Counted from the stretch's first letter, positions 42,268 through 52,403 are shown. The stretch is DNA of 64,000 nucleotides from Peptoclostridium acidaminophilum DSM 3953 (GCF_000597865.1 NZ_CP007452.1:186001-250000); one strand, 5' to 3'. Notes: generated from the sequence alone by a model not told the origin. Program-made: numbers and translations.

Positions 42268-42480
42268 ATGGACAAGGCAAAGTGCAAAGTCGCCACCGAA
42301 ATAAAAAGATGTGAGCTCAACATGGCGATAAACGAAAAGAAAACCATGGAAGTAATCAGCTCCATAGCAGACGACATACTAAGGATTGCAGACGGGAAAT
42401 ATGAACTATCGGAGATACTAGACAGCGTTGCATACAAAAAATATGTGGAGTACATGGAAAAGCTAATGCAGAGCAATTAA
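42268..42480 (+). CDS. Small helical protein of unknown function
   Basis: 70 residues, mainly helical and charged: MDKAKCKVATEIKRCELNMA, ending YVEYMEKLMQSN. No domain is recognised. GGGGTGA (42253-42259) sets ATG 42268 as start; an in-frame GTG at 42256 overlaps that site. It begins 17 nt after the pseudo-GGDEF gene and is probably co-transcribed with it. Confidence 0.6.
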   Translation: MDKAKCKVATEIKRCELNMAINEKKTMEVISSIADDILRIADGKYELSEILDSVAYKKYVEYMEKLMQSN

Positions 42481-42512
42481 TATCAGATGTATATTCGATG
42501 GAGGTGTTTGCA

Positions 42513-42668
42513 GTGAAAGTTAAAGAGCTTATGGAAATACTCAAAAGTTTGGAGCAGGACAGGGATATAATAATAATTACGCCCAACAGGGATTATGACA
42601 TTGTGGGCATTCGAGAAGTTGAAACAATAGAAGGGCTTGATGAGTTTTATGCTATCGAGTACGAGTAG
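42513..42668 (+). CDS. Very small protein of unknown function
   Basis: A 51-residue frame beginning MKVKELMEILKSLEQDRDI and ending DEFYAIEYE. GGAGGTG at 42500-42506 sits 6 nt before GTG 42513, a convincing ribosome site; ATG 42498 in the same frame has none. The pattern IIIITPNRDYDIVGIREVETI suggests a small alpha-beta fold. It stands 32 nt after the 70-residue gene in the same direction. No family is recognised. Confidence 0.55.
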   Translation: MKVKELMEILKSLEQDRDIIIITPNRDYDIVGIREVETIEGLDEFYAIEYE

Positions 42669-42705
42669 GATGCAAAAATAATGGTTCACAACTAAAAATT
42701 GAAAT

Positions 42706-42758
42706 GGAAAAGCCCTGTAACATGCCGCTTTGCTTGCGGTTTGTTGCGGGGTTTTTTG
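42706..42758 (+). terminator. Hairpin upstream of addB
   Basis: AAAAGCCCTGTAACA and TGTTGCGGGGTTTTTT can pair with several G-U contacts around an inner CCGC/GCGG stem, ending in a T run. It likely terminates the preceding small-gene unit; TATAAT just after (42760-42765) may belong to an addB promoter without a clear -35. Confidence 0.6.
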
Positions 42759-42802
42759 GTATAATAGGAACAGGAGTTCTTATATTTGGAAGGGGTGGCA
42801 TA

Positions 42803-45800
42803 ATGCACATAAAATATGTGGTTTCGCGTGCCGGCCGCGGCAAGACAAGCGCGGTCTACGGCGATATAAAAAAATGCATGAATGAAAATAAGGACGTAAA
42901 GCTTGTGCTTATGGTACCTGAGCAGTTCACGCTGCAGGCGGAGACAGACATAATAGGAGCCCTGGGCAGCGAGGGGATAATGCAATTGGAGGTTCTGAGC
43001 TTCCAGAGGCTGGCGCACAGGATACTCAGCGAGGTAGGCGGAATAAAGCGGGTTCAGATAAACCAAAGCGGCAAGGCCATGCTGCTTCGGAGCATAATAG
43101 ATGCCAATTCGGACGAGCTTACGCTGTATGCGAGGGCGTCAAAACAGGAGGGCTTCCTCTCGAAATGCAGCGCGCTCATAGACGACCTCAAAAGGCAGGA
43201 TGTAGATCCCCAGAGCCTCATAATGTGCAGCGAGGCGCTTGGCGACAGCATGCTCAGGCTGAAGCTCAGGGAGATAGGCTTTATATATGAAAAATACACC
43301 AGGGCTCTCGAAGAAGGCTATGCGGACGAGCACGACTGGCTAAGGCTTCTTGCGCGAAAGATAGACTCCAGCCATCTGCTTGAAGGCGCGCATGTTTGGA
43401 TAGACGGCTTTAGCGGCTTTAGCGCCGGGGAGCTGAGCGTCATAAACGAGCTTGTAAAAAAGGCTTCCGAGGTAAGCGTCAGCCTTACCCTGGACTTGGA
43501 AGCCGGGCCGGACTACGAGCTTTTTGCCGCAACCAGAAGGACAATGAAGGCGATTTCAGCGGCAGCCAGGGAGGCGGGAGCCGGCGAGAGCATATTAAGG
43601 GCTCGCCTGGAATCGGCAAAGCCGCCAGAACTGCTCCACCTTGAGCGAAACCTTTACGCCTACCCAGCTGCAAGATATGCGGGAGATACGGATGGAATAA
43701 GAATGTTTGCGGGTTCGAGCAGGCACAGCGAGGTTGAAAACGCCGCAGTAGAGATAATAAAGCTCGCATCCGGGAACGGATACAGATGGAGAGACATTGC
43801 AATAGTCACTGGCGCGCTCGAGGACTACGCCCAGATAATAAAGAGGACATTCAGCGAGTATGGCATACCCGTGTTCATAGACGAAAAAAGGCCGATTACA
43901 AACAATCCAATAATAAGATTCATATTGGCTGCCCTGGACATAGCAGCCAGGGATTTCAGATACGAAGATGTTTTCAAATTCATAAAGACAGGCTTTACAG
44001 AGCTTGGACGGGGCAGCTGGGAAAATCTCGAAAACTACGCCCTCAGATACGGCATAAAATCCTCGGCATGGATGCGTGAATTCACACTGGGCTCGGATGA
44101 TGAGCGTACCATGGCAGAGGAGGCGCGGAAAAAACTTGTGCCTCCTCTTGCCGGCCTTAAAAAGAAGCTGGGGAAAAAGAAGACGGTAAAGGATTTCACA
44201 AGGATACTTTATGATTTCATGGTCGAGCTCGACATGCCCGAAAAAATTGAGAACTGGACTCAAATGCTAATGGACGATTCGAGGCTCGAATATGTAAATG
44301 AAAACACACAGATATGGAACATAGTCATCGAGATATTCGACCAGATGGTGGAAATGATGGGGGATCTCAAGGTGGATCTCCGCGAGTATGCAGGGATACT
44401 CTCCGCGGGCTTTGCAGAGCACAGGATAGGAATAATACCGCCCACCATGGACCAGGTTATAGCAGGCAGCCTTGAAAGGTCAAAGAGCCACGAGATAAAG
44501 GCGCTGTTTGTTTTGGGAGTAAACGACGGCGTGCTCCCCAGCGGATTTTCAGACGAGGAGCTAATACTCGACGACGAGAAGCTTCTTATGAAGGAGCACG
44601 GAGTCCATATTTCCACCGACAGCATTACAAGGGCTGAGGAGGAGCGGTTCTCAATATACACCTCCCTATCGAAGCCGAGCGGAATTCTATACATGAGCTA
44701 TGCCATAGCCGATGAGGAAGGCAAGGCCTTAAGGCCTTCTATTATTGCAGACAGGATGAAAAAGCTATATGGGGGGCTCGTGACGGAATCGGACATAGTA
44801 GTCGACTCAAGCAGGCGGCTTGAAATGCTGGTTGCACCTCTCCCCGGCCTCAGGCAGCTTTCAGAGCTGATAAGGCAGGAGATGGACACGGCGATTGAAG
44901 ACGGCCTCTGGAGGGACTTGTATTCATGGTACACCTCCCGCGAGCAGTGGAGCGAGAAGGCGGACATAGTATGCAAGGGGCTCTTCCACAAAAACCAGCA
45001 GGACTATATAGGCGCAGGGCTAGCCGCCAGGCTGTATCCTAGCCCATTGAAATCGAGCATATCAAGGCTGGAACGCTTTGCAAACTGCCCGTTTGCGCAT
45101 TTTGTTAACTACGGCCTCTCTCCGAGGGAGCGCCTTGAGTACACAGTCTCCATGCCGGACATGGGCACGCTTTTCCATTCCTCGGTCGAGAAATTTTCAA
45201 AGGAGATTTCAAGCGAGAATATAAACTGGAGGGAACTCGAGCAACAAAAAAGTGACGCAATAGTCGAGCGAGTGATAGACAGCATGGTGCCCGAGTTTGG
45301 CAGCGGAGTGTTCTACAGCAGCCACAGGTACAGCTACCTGGTCAACAAGATAAAAAGAGTCGGTAAGCGGGCGGCATGGGCGATAGTGGAGCACATAAGA
45401 AGAGGAGAATTCGAGCCAATGGACCATGAGGTGGAATTTTCGGAAAAGGGCAGCATACCGGCTATAATAATAGAGCTGCCGGGAGGCGAAAGTATAGAGC
45501 TCGAGGGCAGGATAGACAGGGTGGACATATTCGGAGACGAAAAGCAGGGCTATGTAAAGATAATAGACTACAAGTCGGGCAGCAAAAAATTCACACTTTC
45601 GGATGCCTACTACGGGCTGCAGATACAGCTGCTGGTATACATGGATGCCCTCCTGGAAAACAAGCAGCTGCTCGAGTTCGACGAACTCCATCCGGCCGGC
45701 GTGTTCTACTTCAGGATAGACGATCCGTTTATAGATGCCGAAAAGCTTGGCGAGACAGACATAGAAAAGGGCATACTAAAGCAGCTCAAGATGAACGGCA

Positions 45801-46189
45801 TAGTGCTAAGGGATGTAAGTGTAGTAAAGGCCATGGACTCAGAAATAGAAAGTGAAAGGTTCTCTAGCATAATACCGGCCGAGGTAAAAAATGACGGCGA
45901 ACTCTCGGAGAGGTCAAGCGCAGTCAGCGAAGAGGAATTCAGAAGGCTCATAGGGCATGTAAAAAACCTGATACGCGAGATAGGAGCAGAGATAATAAAG
46001 GGTAAGATAAGGATACAGCCCTGCAGAAGCGGCAGCGAGATTTCATGCGGCTACTGCAAGTTCAAATCCATATGCCAGTTCGACACACTCCTCGAGGATA
46101 ACGAATACAGGAATATAAGAAAGCTTTCGGACGGCCAGGTGAGGGGACTAATATCAGGGAAGGGGCATTCAGATGACAAGGTGGACTAG
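42803..46189 (+). CDS. addB: ATP-dependent helicase/nuclease subunit B
   Basis: A 1,128-residue protein. It opens MHIKYVVSRAGRGKTSAVYG, the Walker A-like GxxGxGKT of AddB. The C-terminal nuclease domain has DRVDIFGDEKQGYVKIIDYKSGSKKF. Four cysteines for the iron-sulfur clasp are visible: one in RLERFANCPFAHFVNYG and CGYCKFKSIC plus the first of SCGYC near the end (C-x2-C-x5-C). With AddA it resects double-strand DNA ends until a Chi site. GGAAGGGGTGG supports ATG 42803; the frame reaches back to 42704 without a site. The end overlaps addA by 17 nt. Confidence 0.92.
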   Translation: MHIKYVVSRAGRGKTSAVYGDIKKCMNENKDVKLVLMVPEQFTLQAETDIIGALGSEGIMQLEVLSFQRLAHRILSEVGGIKRVQINQSGKAMLLRSIIDANSDELTLYARASKQEGFLSKCSALIDDLKRQDVDPQSLIMCSEALGDSMLRLKLREIGFIYEKYTRALEEGYADEHDWLRLLARKIDSSHLLEGAHVWIDGFSGFSAGELSVINELVKKASEVSVSLTLDLEAGPDYELFAATRRTMKAISAAAREAGAGESILRARLESAKPPELLHLERNLYAYPAARYAGDTDGIRMFAGSSRHSEVENAAVEIIKLASGNGYRWRDIAIVTGALEDYAQIIKRTFSEYGIPVFIDEKRPITNNPIIRFILAALDIAARDFRYEDVFKFIKTGFTELGRGSWENLENYALRYGIKSSAWMREFTLGSDDERTMAEEARKKLVPPLAGLKKKLGKKKTVKDFTRILYDFMVELDMPEKIENWTQMLMDDSRLEYVNENTQIWNIVIEIFDQMVEMMGDLKVDLREYAGILSAGFAEHRIGIIPPTMDQVIAGSLERSKSHEIKALFVLGVNDGVLPSGFSDEELILDDEKLLMKEHGVHISTDSITRAEEERFSIYTSLSKPSGILYMSYAIADEEGKALRPSIIADRMKKLYGGLVTESDIVVDSSRRLEMLVAPLPGLRQLSELIRQEMDTAIEDGLWRDLYSWYTSREQWSEKADIVCKGLFHKNQQDYIGAGLAARLYPSPLKSSISRLERFANCPFAHFVNYGLSPRERLEYTVSMPDMGTLFHSSVEKFSKEISSENINWRELEQQKSDAIVERVIDSMVPEFGSGVFYSSHRYSYLVNKIKRVGKRAAWAIVEHIRRGEFEPMDHEVEFSEKGSIPAIIIELPGGESIELEGRIDRVDIFGDEKQGYVKIIDYKSGSKKFTLSDAYYGLQIQLLVYMDALLENKQLLEFDELHPAGVFYFRIDDPFIDAEKLGETDIEKGILKQLKMNGIVLRDVSVVKAMDSEIESERFSSIIPAEVKNDGELSERSSAVSEEEFRRLIGHVKNLIREIGAEIIKGKIRIQPCRSGSEISCGYCKFKSICQFDTLLEDNEYRNIRKLSDGQVRGLISGKGHSDDKVD

Positions 46190-49100
46190 GGAGCAGGAGT
46201 CGGCAATAAAGGCAAGGGGCAAGAATCTGCTGGTATCGGCAGCTGCAGGTTCCGGCAAGACCGCCGTGCTGGTGCAGCGGATAATAGAAATAGTGCTGAG
46301 CGATCGGGTGGATATAGACAGGCTCCTCATAGTGACCTTTACAAATGCGGCTGCGGGCGAAATGAGGGAGAGGATAATGTCAGCGCTTGCAAGGGAAGCC
46401 GAGAAGGAAGGCGCAGACAGCGAACATATAAGAAGACAGATAACCTTGCTGAGCAAGGCATTCATAACAACCATGCACTCGTTCTGCATAGACGTGGTGA
46501 GAAGCAACTTCCACGTAATAGACATAGACCCGTCCTTTAGGATAGCAGACGTGGCCGAGGCGGCCATACTCATACAGGAGTCTGCAGATGAGCTTTTCGA
46601 GGAGTGCTACAAAAGCGCGCATCCAGACTTTCTGGAGCTGGTCGAGGGCTTTGGAGGAAATCGCGAGGATACAAAGCTTCAGGAGCTCATGCTTTCCATG
46701 TACGGATTCATACAAAGCCAGCCATATCCTCTAGAGTGGCTCCAAAAGAGCGTCGAGGACCTGAATGTGGGCCCGGACGACATTGAAGGTACAAGCTGGG
46801 GAATGACTATAGCCAAAAGCTTCAGGGACGAGCTCGAGGGGGCTGTGGACATACTGAGGCAGGCAAGTGCCATATGCGCTCTTCCAAGCGGGCCAGGCGA
46901 ATACCTGGCGACACTCGAAGCCGACATGTCGAATGCTGCAGCACTTAAGGATTCGCTAGGCAGGGGCCTTTCAAGCTTTTATGCACAAATGTCCATCATC
47001 AAGCACGCAAGGCTGGCCACTATAAAAGGAAAGCGCAAGGAAGAGGTGGACGAAAGGCTCCAGGAGGATGCCAAAAAGCTAAGGGAGTCCTACAAAAAGA
47101 TTGTCGATTCCATGAAAAGCGACGTCGAGGGAACCACGCTGCAGGAGCATGCGCAGCAGCTGCAGCGCATGCATCCGCTCATGAAGTATCTTTGCGGCAT
47201 GATTGGAGATTTCGACGGCATATACAGCGCCAAGAAGCTTGAAAGGGGCCTGCTCGACTTTAACGACCTCGAGCATTATGCGCTCAGGGCGCTTGAAAAC
47301 GAGGAGGTCAGGAAGGAGCTTGCCGCCAAGTTCGAATATATATTCGTGGACGAATACCAGGACAGCAACATAGTCCAGGAAACCATAATAGGCAGGATAA
47401 AAAGAAACGACAACCTCTTTCAGGTGGGCGACGTGAAGCAGAGCATATACAGGTTTCGCCTGGCTGATCCTACACTGTTTATCGAAAAATACGAAACCTA
47501 CAGCAAGGACGGAAGCACAAATGATCTAAGGATAGACCTCGCCAAGAACTTCAGGAGCCGCGAGGAGATACTAGGAAGCATCAACTTTATATTCAGGCAG
47601 ATAATGTCAAAGGAGCTCGGGGAGATAGACTATGATGAGGAAGCCTTCCTCTACAAGGGCAGGGAATTCGAGGAATGCACGGGAGCTCCCGTTGAGATAA
47701 ACATAGTTAAAAAAGGAAGTGACGGGCTCGATGTAGGCAGCGAGCTCGAGGAGATGAGCGACATCGAGGCGGAGGCAAGGCTTACCGCATCCAGGATAAA
47801 GGAAATAGCAGGGCAGATGACTTACGACCCTAAGCTCGGAGCGTACAGACAGATAGAATACAAGGACATAGTAGTGCTGCTTAGGACCGTTAAAAACTGG
47901 GCATCCGTATTCATGCAGGTGTTCAGGGAGGAGGGGATACCGGTCTACTCCGATGAGAGCAGCGGCTATTTCGACACCGTTGAGATACAGATTTTCATAA
48001 ACCTTCTGCGGCTCATAGACAACAAGAGGCAGGACATACCGCTCATAAGTGTTATGAGATCGCCAATAGGCGGCTTTTCAATAGAAGAGCTTGTGCAGGT
48101 TAGGCTTGCCAGCAGAAAGGCGAGCTACCACGAGGCCCTTGAAAGCTATGCGGCTTCAGGTGATACGGAGCTCGCGGAAAAGATAAGGCGCTTTGCAAGC
48201 AGGCTGGATAAGTGGGCGGATGATGCCAGGCTGATGCGGCTTGACGAATTCATATGGAAGCTGCTTGTTGACACGGGCTACTACTACTATGTAGGAGCCA
48301 TGCCTGGCGGGGAGCAAAGGCAGGCGAACCTCAGGATATTGGCGGACAGGGCAGGCCAGCTTGAGAAATCAACAATAAGCGGACTTTTCAATTTCATAAG
48401 ATTCATAGACAGGATGCTAAGGAGCAGCTCCGACATGGGAAGCGCCAAGGTGCTCAGCGAAAATGAAAACATAGTAAGAATAATGAGCATACACAAGAGC
48501 AAGGGGCTCGAATTTCCGGTAGTGGTGCTTGCGGGCCTTGGCAAGAAGTTCAATCTGAGGGACTCAAGCGCCGAGATAGTAATGCACAAGGAGCTGGGCA
48601 TAGGGCCAAGGTATGTGGAGCCGCAGCTGCGCTTTTACAGGAGAACGCTGCCGCAGATAGCAATCAAAAAGAGAATCGACATAGAGAGTCTCTCGGAAGA
48701 GATGAGAATACTCTATGTTGGAATGACAAGGGCGGTAGACCGCCTAATAATGATTGGGAGCGTAAGCGGGGTTGAAAACGCCGCCAAGAAATGGTGCAGG
48801 CCAATAGGCACCTACACTCTCTCAAGCGCGCTCAGTTTCATGGACTGGATATGCACAGCGGCCGCAAGACACAAGGATGCGCTTGCCCTGCGGGAGCTGT
48901 GCGAAAACGAGCAGCTGCACGTGCTCGCGGACGGCCTGTCGTCGTTCGACATAAGGCTGCTCGACAGGACGCATGTGAGCGTAGCAGAAATAGAGAGGAG
49001 ACAGAGGGCCGAGCACTTTGAAAAAGAGCTGATGGAGCTGAAAGGGAAACCTCGCAGCGGTGAATTTTCAGAGCTGATTTCCGGGAGGTTTTCATGGACA

Positions 49101-49763
49101 TACCCCCACGCTGAAACCGTCAGCATACCATCGAAAATATCGGTGACCCAGCTTTCAAGGATTTCAAAGGAAGGGTATGAAGGCTCGGCCTACAGCATAC
49201 CGTCGCTTTCAAAATCGCCGTCATTTGTGGAGGGGAAAAAAGGCTTCACGGCCGCCGAGAAGGGGAGCATAAACCACTTTGTAATGCGCCATATAGACAT
49301 GCAAAGGACGGGCAGCGAGGAGGACATAAGGCTGCAGGTGCAGGATATGGTATCAAGGGAGCTGCTTTCTCAGGAAGAGGCTCAGGTGGTCCATTCAGGC
49401 ATGATAAGCGATTTTTTCAGGAGTGACATTGGCACAAGGCTTAAAAGTGCCGGGGAGTCGCATAGGGAGGTCCCCTTTGTAGTGCAGAAAAAGGCATGCG
49501 AAATCATGCCTGGACTTGGAGCGTGCGAGGACTCAATACTCATTCAGGGGATTGTGGACTGCTACTTCGAAGAAAATGGCGAGATAGTGCTGCTCGACTA
49601 CAAGACAGACAGAGAGCATGGGGGGATTGAAGAGGGCGCCGCGCAAAAATACAAGGGCCAGCTTGAATTATACAAGGAGGCCATAGAGAAGCTTACGGGG
49701 AAGAAGGTCAAGGAGGGGTATATATACCTTTTGAGCATTTCAAAGCAGGTTCGTATATTCTAA
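46173..49763 (+). CDS. addA: ATP-dependent helicase/nuclease subunit A
   Basis: A 1,196-residue UvrD-like helicase with C-terminal nuclease. Helicase motifs: Q/I region WTREQESAIKARG and VSAAAGSGKTAVLVQRI, Walker B FVDEYQDSNIVQ, QVGDVKQSIYRFR, motif V-like MSIHKSKGLEFPVVV and motif VI LYVGMTRAVDRLIM. The RecB-type nuclease carries GIVDCYFEENGEIVLLDYKTD. It overlaps addB, so the two are translated together at equal amounts. Length agrees with other AddA proteins (about 1,200). Confidence 0.95.
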   Translation: MTRWTREQESAIKARGKNLLVSAAAGSGKTAVLVQRIIEIVLSDRVDIDRLLIVTFTNAAAGEMRERIMSALAREAEKEGADSEHIRRQITLLSKAFITTMHSFCIDVVRSNFHVIDIDPSFRIADVAEAAILIQESADELFEECYKSAHPDFLELVEGFGGNREDTKLQELMLSMYGFIQSQPYPLEWLQKSVEDLNVGPDDIEGTSWGMTIAKSFRDELEGAVDILRQASAICALPSGPGEYLATLEADMSNAAALKDSLGRGLSSFYAQMSIIKHARLATIKGKRKEEVDERLQEDAKKLRESYKKIVDSMKSDVEGTTLQEHAQQLQRMHPLMKYLCGMIGDFDGIYSAKKLERGLLDFNDLEHYALRALENEEVRKELAAKFEYIFVDEYQDSNIVQETIIGRIKRNDNLFQVGDVKQSIYRFRLADPTLFIEKYETYSKDGSTNDLRIDLAKNFRSREEILGSINFIFRQIMSKELGEIDYDEEAFLYKGREFEECTGAPVEINIVKKGSDGLDVGSELEEMSDIEAEARLTASRIKEIAGQMTYDPKLGAYRQIEYKDIVVLLRTVKNWASVFMQVFREEGIPVYSDESSGYFDTVEIQIFINLLRLIDNKRQDIPLISVMRSPIGGFSIEELVQVRLASRKASYHEALESYAASGDTELAEKIRRFASRLDKWADDARLMRLDEFIWKLLVDTGYYYYVGAMPGGEQRQANLRILADRAGQLEKSTISGLFNFIRFIDRMLRSSSDMGSAKVLSENENIVRIMSIHKSKGLEFPVVVLAGLGKKFNLRDSSAEIVMHKELGIGPRYVEPQLRFYRRTLPQIAIKKRIDIESLSEEMRILYVGMTRAVDRLIMIGSVSGVENAAKKWCRPIGTYTLSSALSFMDWICTAAARHKDALALRELCENEQLHVLADGLSSFDIRLLDRTHVSVAEIERRQRAEHFEKELMELKGKPRSGEFSELISGRFSWTYPHAETVSIPSKISVTQLSRISKEGYEGSAYSIPSLSKSPSFVEGKKGFTAAEKGSINHFVMRHIDMQRTGSEEDIRLQVQDMVSRELLSQEEAQVVHSGMISDFFRSDIGTRLKSAGESHREVPFVVQKKACEIMPGLGACEDSILIQGIVDCYFEENGEIVLLDYKTDREHGGIEEGAAQKYKGQLELYKEAIEKLTGKKVKEGYIYLLSISKQVRIF

Positions 49764-49767
49764 AAAA

Positions 49768-50880
49768 TCACATATAGATTAAACAACAAAAATGATGTTT
49801 TGTGAAGTCTGCAAGGCTTGCGATTTCAACTATTGAAAGCTTTGAAGCCTTGTGCAGGTCTATGAATTCTGAGCCCTGCATCACTAGAGGCCTGGAGATA
49901 TCCGAATGGTTTATCTTAACTATTTTGGCGAGGTTACCGTTGCTCAGTCGGACATACTCCCCTATGTAAAACATCGAAATCCTTTGTACGAATGTCGTAA
50001 GACAAAGCGGATCCAGCTTGCCGCAAAGCTCGTTTTCGAGCACCGAAAGAGCGTGGAAGGGCGATTCCTTGCATTTGTAGGGGCGCTTTGAGGTTATAGC
50101 ATCGAACACATCTGCCACCGCTATTATCTTTGCAAAAGGGCTTATTTCAGCTCCTCTTAGCCCCAGTGGGTAGCCGGAGCCGTCGATTTTTTCATGGTGC
50201 ATGAGTATTCCCGAGGATACCAGGGGGCTTATGTGCTTCAAATCCTTTACAAGCTCGTAGCCCAAAATCGAATGGCGCTTGATTGCAGTGAATTCCAAGC
50301 TTGTAAGGTATCCAGGCTTGTTGAGTATGCGCTCGTCTATCTTGACCTTGCCTATGTCATGCAAAAGTGCAGACTGTGCTAGCATCATGAGTTCGCTGTC
50401 AGAAAGTCCAAGCCATCTGCCCAGCATTATTGAAAGCACCGATACGTTTACGCAGTGTCTTTGTATGTATTCATCGAGAGAACGTTCCTTTACAATGCTG
50501 TCGAGCACCGCGGCGTAGTCCTTGAAATTTTCAAGGAGTTGCACAGACATGCCTTCGACTTCCCTGATGTTGATTTTACCGCTGGATTGCACATCGCGTA
50601 TTATAGATTTTATACCGTTGGCCAGCTGCCTGAAGCACACCTCTGTTTTGACTATGCGCTTTATTTTGCTGCTCCCTGCCGTCACTACATTCTGAGCATG
50701 GACGTCTTGTATGCATGCAAGCTTGTAGGGGAATCGCTCCTTGAGCCTTGAAACAATACTTTCATTGAGAACAACTCCCTTGCTTACTATGCAAGCGCCA
50801 TTCGCATCGAAAAAGTCATCGCCCAGGACCATGCCGGAATTTAGATTGAAAACAGGAACAGTTATAGTTTTTGGATGCAT
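49768..50880 (-). CDS. HD-GYP domain phosphodiesterase (cyclic-di-GMP type), paralogue 2
   Basis: A 370-residue protein of the same architecture as the one at 37591-38694: N-terminal region with FNLNSGMVLGDDFFDANG, linker, HD-GYP domain (HCVNVSVLSIMLGRWLG, ALLHDIGKVKID, MHHEKIDGSGYPLGL, AVADVFDAITSKR) and C-terminal SRPLVMQGSEFIDLHK. ATG 50880 follows GGAGGTC (50887 region); a longer frame to 50928 has no better site. It converges on addA with only 4 bp between the stop codons. Confidence 0.88.
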   Translation of the reverse strand: MHPKTITVPVFNLNSGMVLGDDFFDANGACIVSKGVVLNESIVSRLKERFPYKLACIQDVHAQNVVTAGSSKIKRIVKTEVCFRQLANGIKSIIRDVQSSGKINIREVEGMSVQLLENFKDYAAVLDSIVKERSLDEYIQRHCVNVSVLSIMLGRWLGLSDSELMMLAQSALLHDIGKVKIDERILNKPGYLTSLEFTAIKRHSILGYELVKDLKHISPLVSSGILMHHEKIDGSGYPLGLRGAEISPFAKIIAVADVFDAITSKRPYKCKESPFHALSVLENELCGKLDPLCLTTFVQRISMFYIGEYVRLSNGNLAKIVKINHSDISRPLVMQGSEFIDLHKASKLSIVEIASLADFTKHHFCCLIYM

Positions 50881-50999
50881 AAAAAGACCTCCAGCAATGA
50901 TTGGTAGGAATAATGACACGGTATGCACGGTAAGTTATACCCATTATAAAAACGAATATAGCACAAATGGTCCTGTTTGGAAAGTGCTTAAATGCGATT

Positions 51000-52403
51000 T
51001 TAGGAATCGACGCCTTTGAGTATTGGCAGCATTATAATAAACTTGCAGCCCTTACTGTATGAGCTGTCCAGTATTATCCTGCCATTGTGGTTTTCTATTA
51101 TCTTTTGCGTTATTGCAAGGCCCAGGCCTGTCCCGCCTGTCCTTGAGTTTCTGGAGGACTCGCCTCTCACAAACGGCTCGAACAGATCGCCCTTGAAATC
51201 CGCGGATATGCCTGCGCCTGTATCGCGCACGATTATAAAGGCGTATTCATCTGTGGCCTTGAGCTTTATGAAAAGCCCGGTGCCCTTGCCGCTGTATTTT
51301 ATGCTGTTGTTTATTATGTTGCCTATGGCCCGCTCAAGCTGCTTGGGATTTATAAGGCACTCCACCGGGTGGTCGGGTATGTCGAAGTCGTACTTCATGT
51401 CGTTTTGCTCGAGTTCGTCTATATAGTTTATTATAATCTCGCGCGTCACCTCGCAAATGTCAAGCCTCTCGAAATCCTTTGTGGCGCTTTCGGTTCCGAG
51501 TCTTGAAAGCTCGAAAAGGTCCTGTATAAGGCTGTTGGCGCGTCTGGCATTTGCTATTATTATGTCCAGGTATTTTTCGACGGTCTCTTGAGGCAGATTT
51601 TTTTCGTTTTTAAGCGTTTCGCAGTAGCCGAGTATGTTTGTAAGCGGCGTCTTGAGGTCGTGCGATATATAGAGCACGAGATTTTTTCGGTTAGCCTCCG
51701 TATCCTCGCGCAGATTTATTTCGTTTTCTATCTTCTGAGCCATTTGGTTTACAGCATCTCGCAGGTCCTCGAATTCATTTTTGGAGCTGAATTTTATCCT
51801 GGTGCTGTAGTCGCCGGCGGATATGGTCTTTACACCCAGCAAGAGTCTGTTTATGGGAGATAAGATAAGCGACGACGTTATCTTGGCATATATGAGCAGT
51901 ACCATTATAAGGCTCACAGTGAACGTCTTTAGAAAAACCTGCATGACATTTTCAGCCTTGGCTGAGCTGTTTGCTGCTGACGATGCAAACAGAACAAGGC
52001 TTTTCTGCTCCTTTACGTTCAGGAATTTGTAGTGCGGGGTGTCGCTTAGCATCAAATCAAGCATATTTTCCTTTGGGTATGTGTAGCCGATGCTGTGTGG
52101 ACTGTTATACTCCTGTGTAACCCTGAAATTCGAGTCGAGTATCTCCACATATGAAACATCAGCCACGCCATATTTTTTGCAGGCTTTCTCCATGCCGTTT
52201 TCAATTATGCTGTTGTGCAGGGCTCTCAGGTCTATATCATCCGGCTCTATGTTTTTTTCAACATACGAAAATCCAAAGAACGAGGTTGTAACCGTCACTG
52301 CAATCATGAGAAAAAACAGTATGAGATAGTTGAGAAAAAACTGGGTCGATATCGAAATTTTTCTGTTGAGCAGCCCTAGCCCAAGCTTACGTAGCTTTAT
52401 CAT
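51000..52403 (-). CDS. Sensor histidine kinase with HAMP domain
   Basis: About 467 residues. Two membrane helices (FFLNYLILFFLMIAVTVTT near 25-45 and TFTVSLIMVLLIYAKIT near 170-190) enclose an outer sensor of about 120 residues. A HAMP region (SPINRLLLGVKTISAGDYSTR) follows, then the H box LYISHDLKTPLTNILGY, N box QLERAIGNIINNSIKYS, G1 IIVRDTGAGIS and G2 GGTGLGLAITQKI. ATG 52403 is preferred since AGGATGG lies about 11 nt ahead; ATG 52412 in the same frame almost touches that site. It overlaps the 3' end of the response-regulator gene. Stimulus unknown. Confidence 0.9.
   Translation of the reverse strand: MIKLRKLGLGLLNRKISISTQFFLNYLILFFLMIAVTVTTSFFGFSYVEKNIEPDDIDLRALHNSIIENGMEKACKKYGVADVSYVEILDSNFRVTQEYNSPHSIGYTYPKENMLDLMLSDTPHYKFLNVKEQKSLVLFASSAANSSAKAENVMQVFLKTFTVSLIMVLLIYAKITSSLILSPINRLLLGVKTISAGDYSTRIKFSSKNEFEDLRDAVNQMAQKIENEINLREDTEANRKNLVLYISHDLKTPLTNILGYCETLKNEKNLPQETVEKYLDIIIANARRANSLIQDLFELSRLGTESATKDFERLDICEVTREIIINYIDELEQNDMKYDFDIPDHPVECLINPKQLERAIGNIINNSIKYSGKGTGLFIKLKATDEYAFIIVRDTGAGISADFKGDLFEPFVRGESSRNSRTGGTGLGLAITQKIIENHNGRIILDSSYSKGCKFIIMLPILKGVDS

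Noticed and set aside
42704-42802. Longer N-terminus for AddB
   Set aside because: This stretch overlies a terminator-like hairpin; the family begins close to the Walker A motif, matching ATG 42803.
45209-45691. Long minus-strand frames opposite addA, addB, ppx, spoVB and other genes
   Set aside because: They are shadows of real genes in other frames, without ribosome sites or recognisable protein character.
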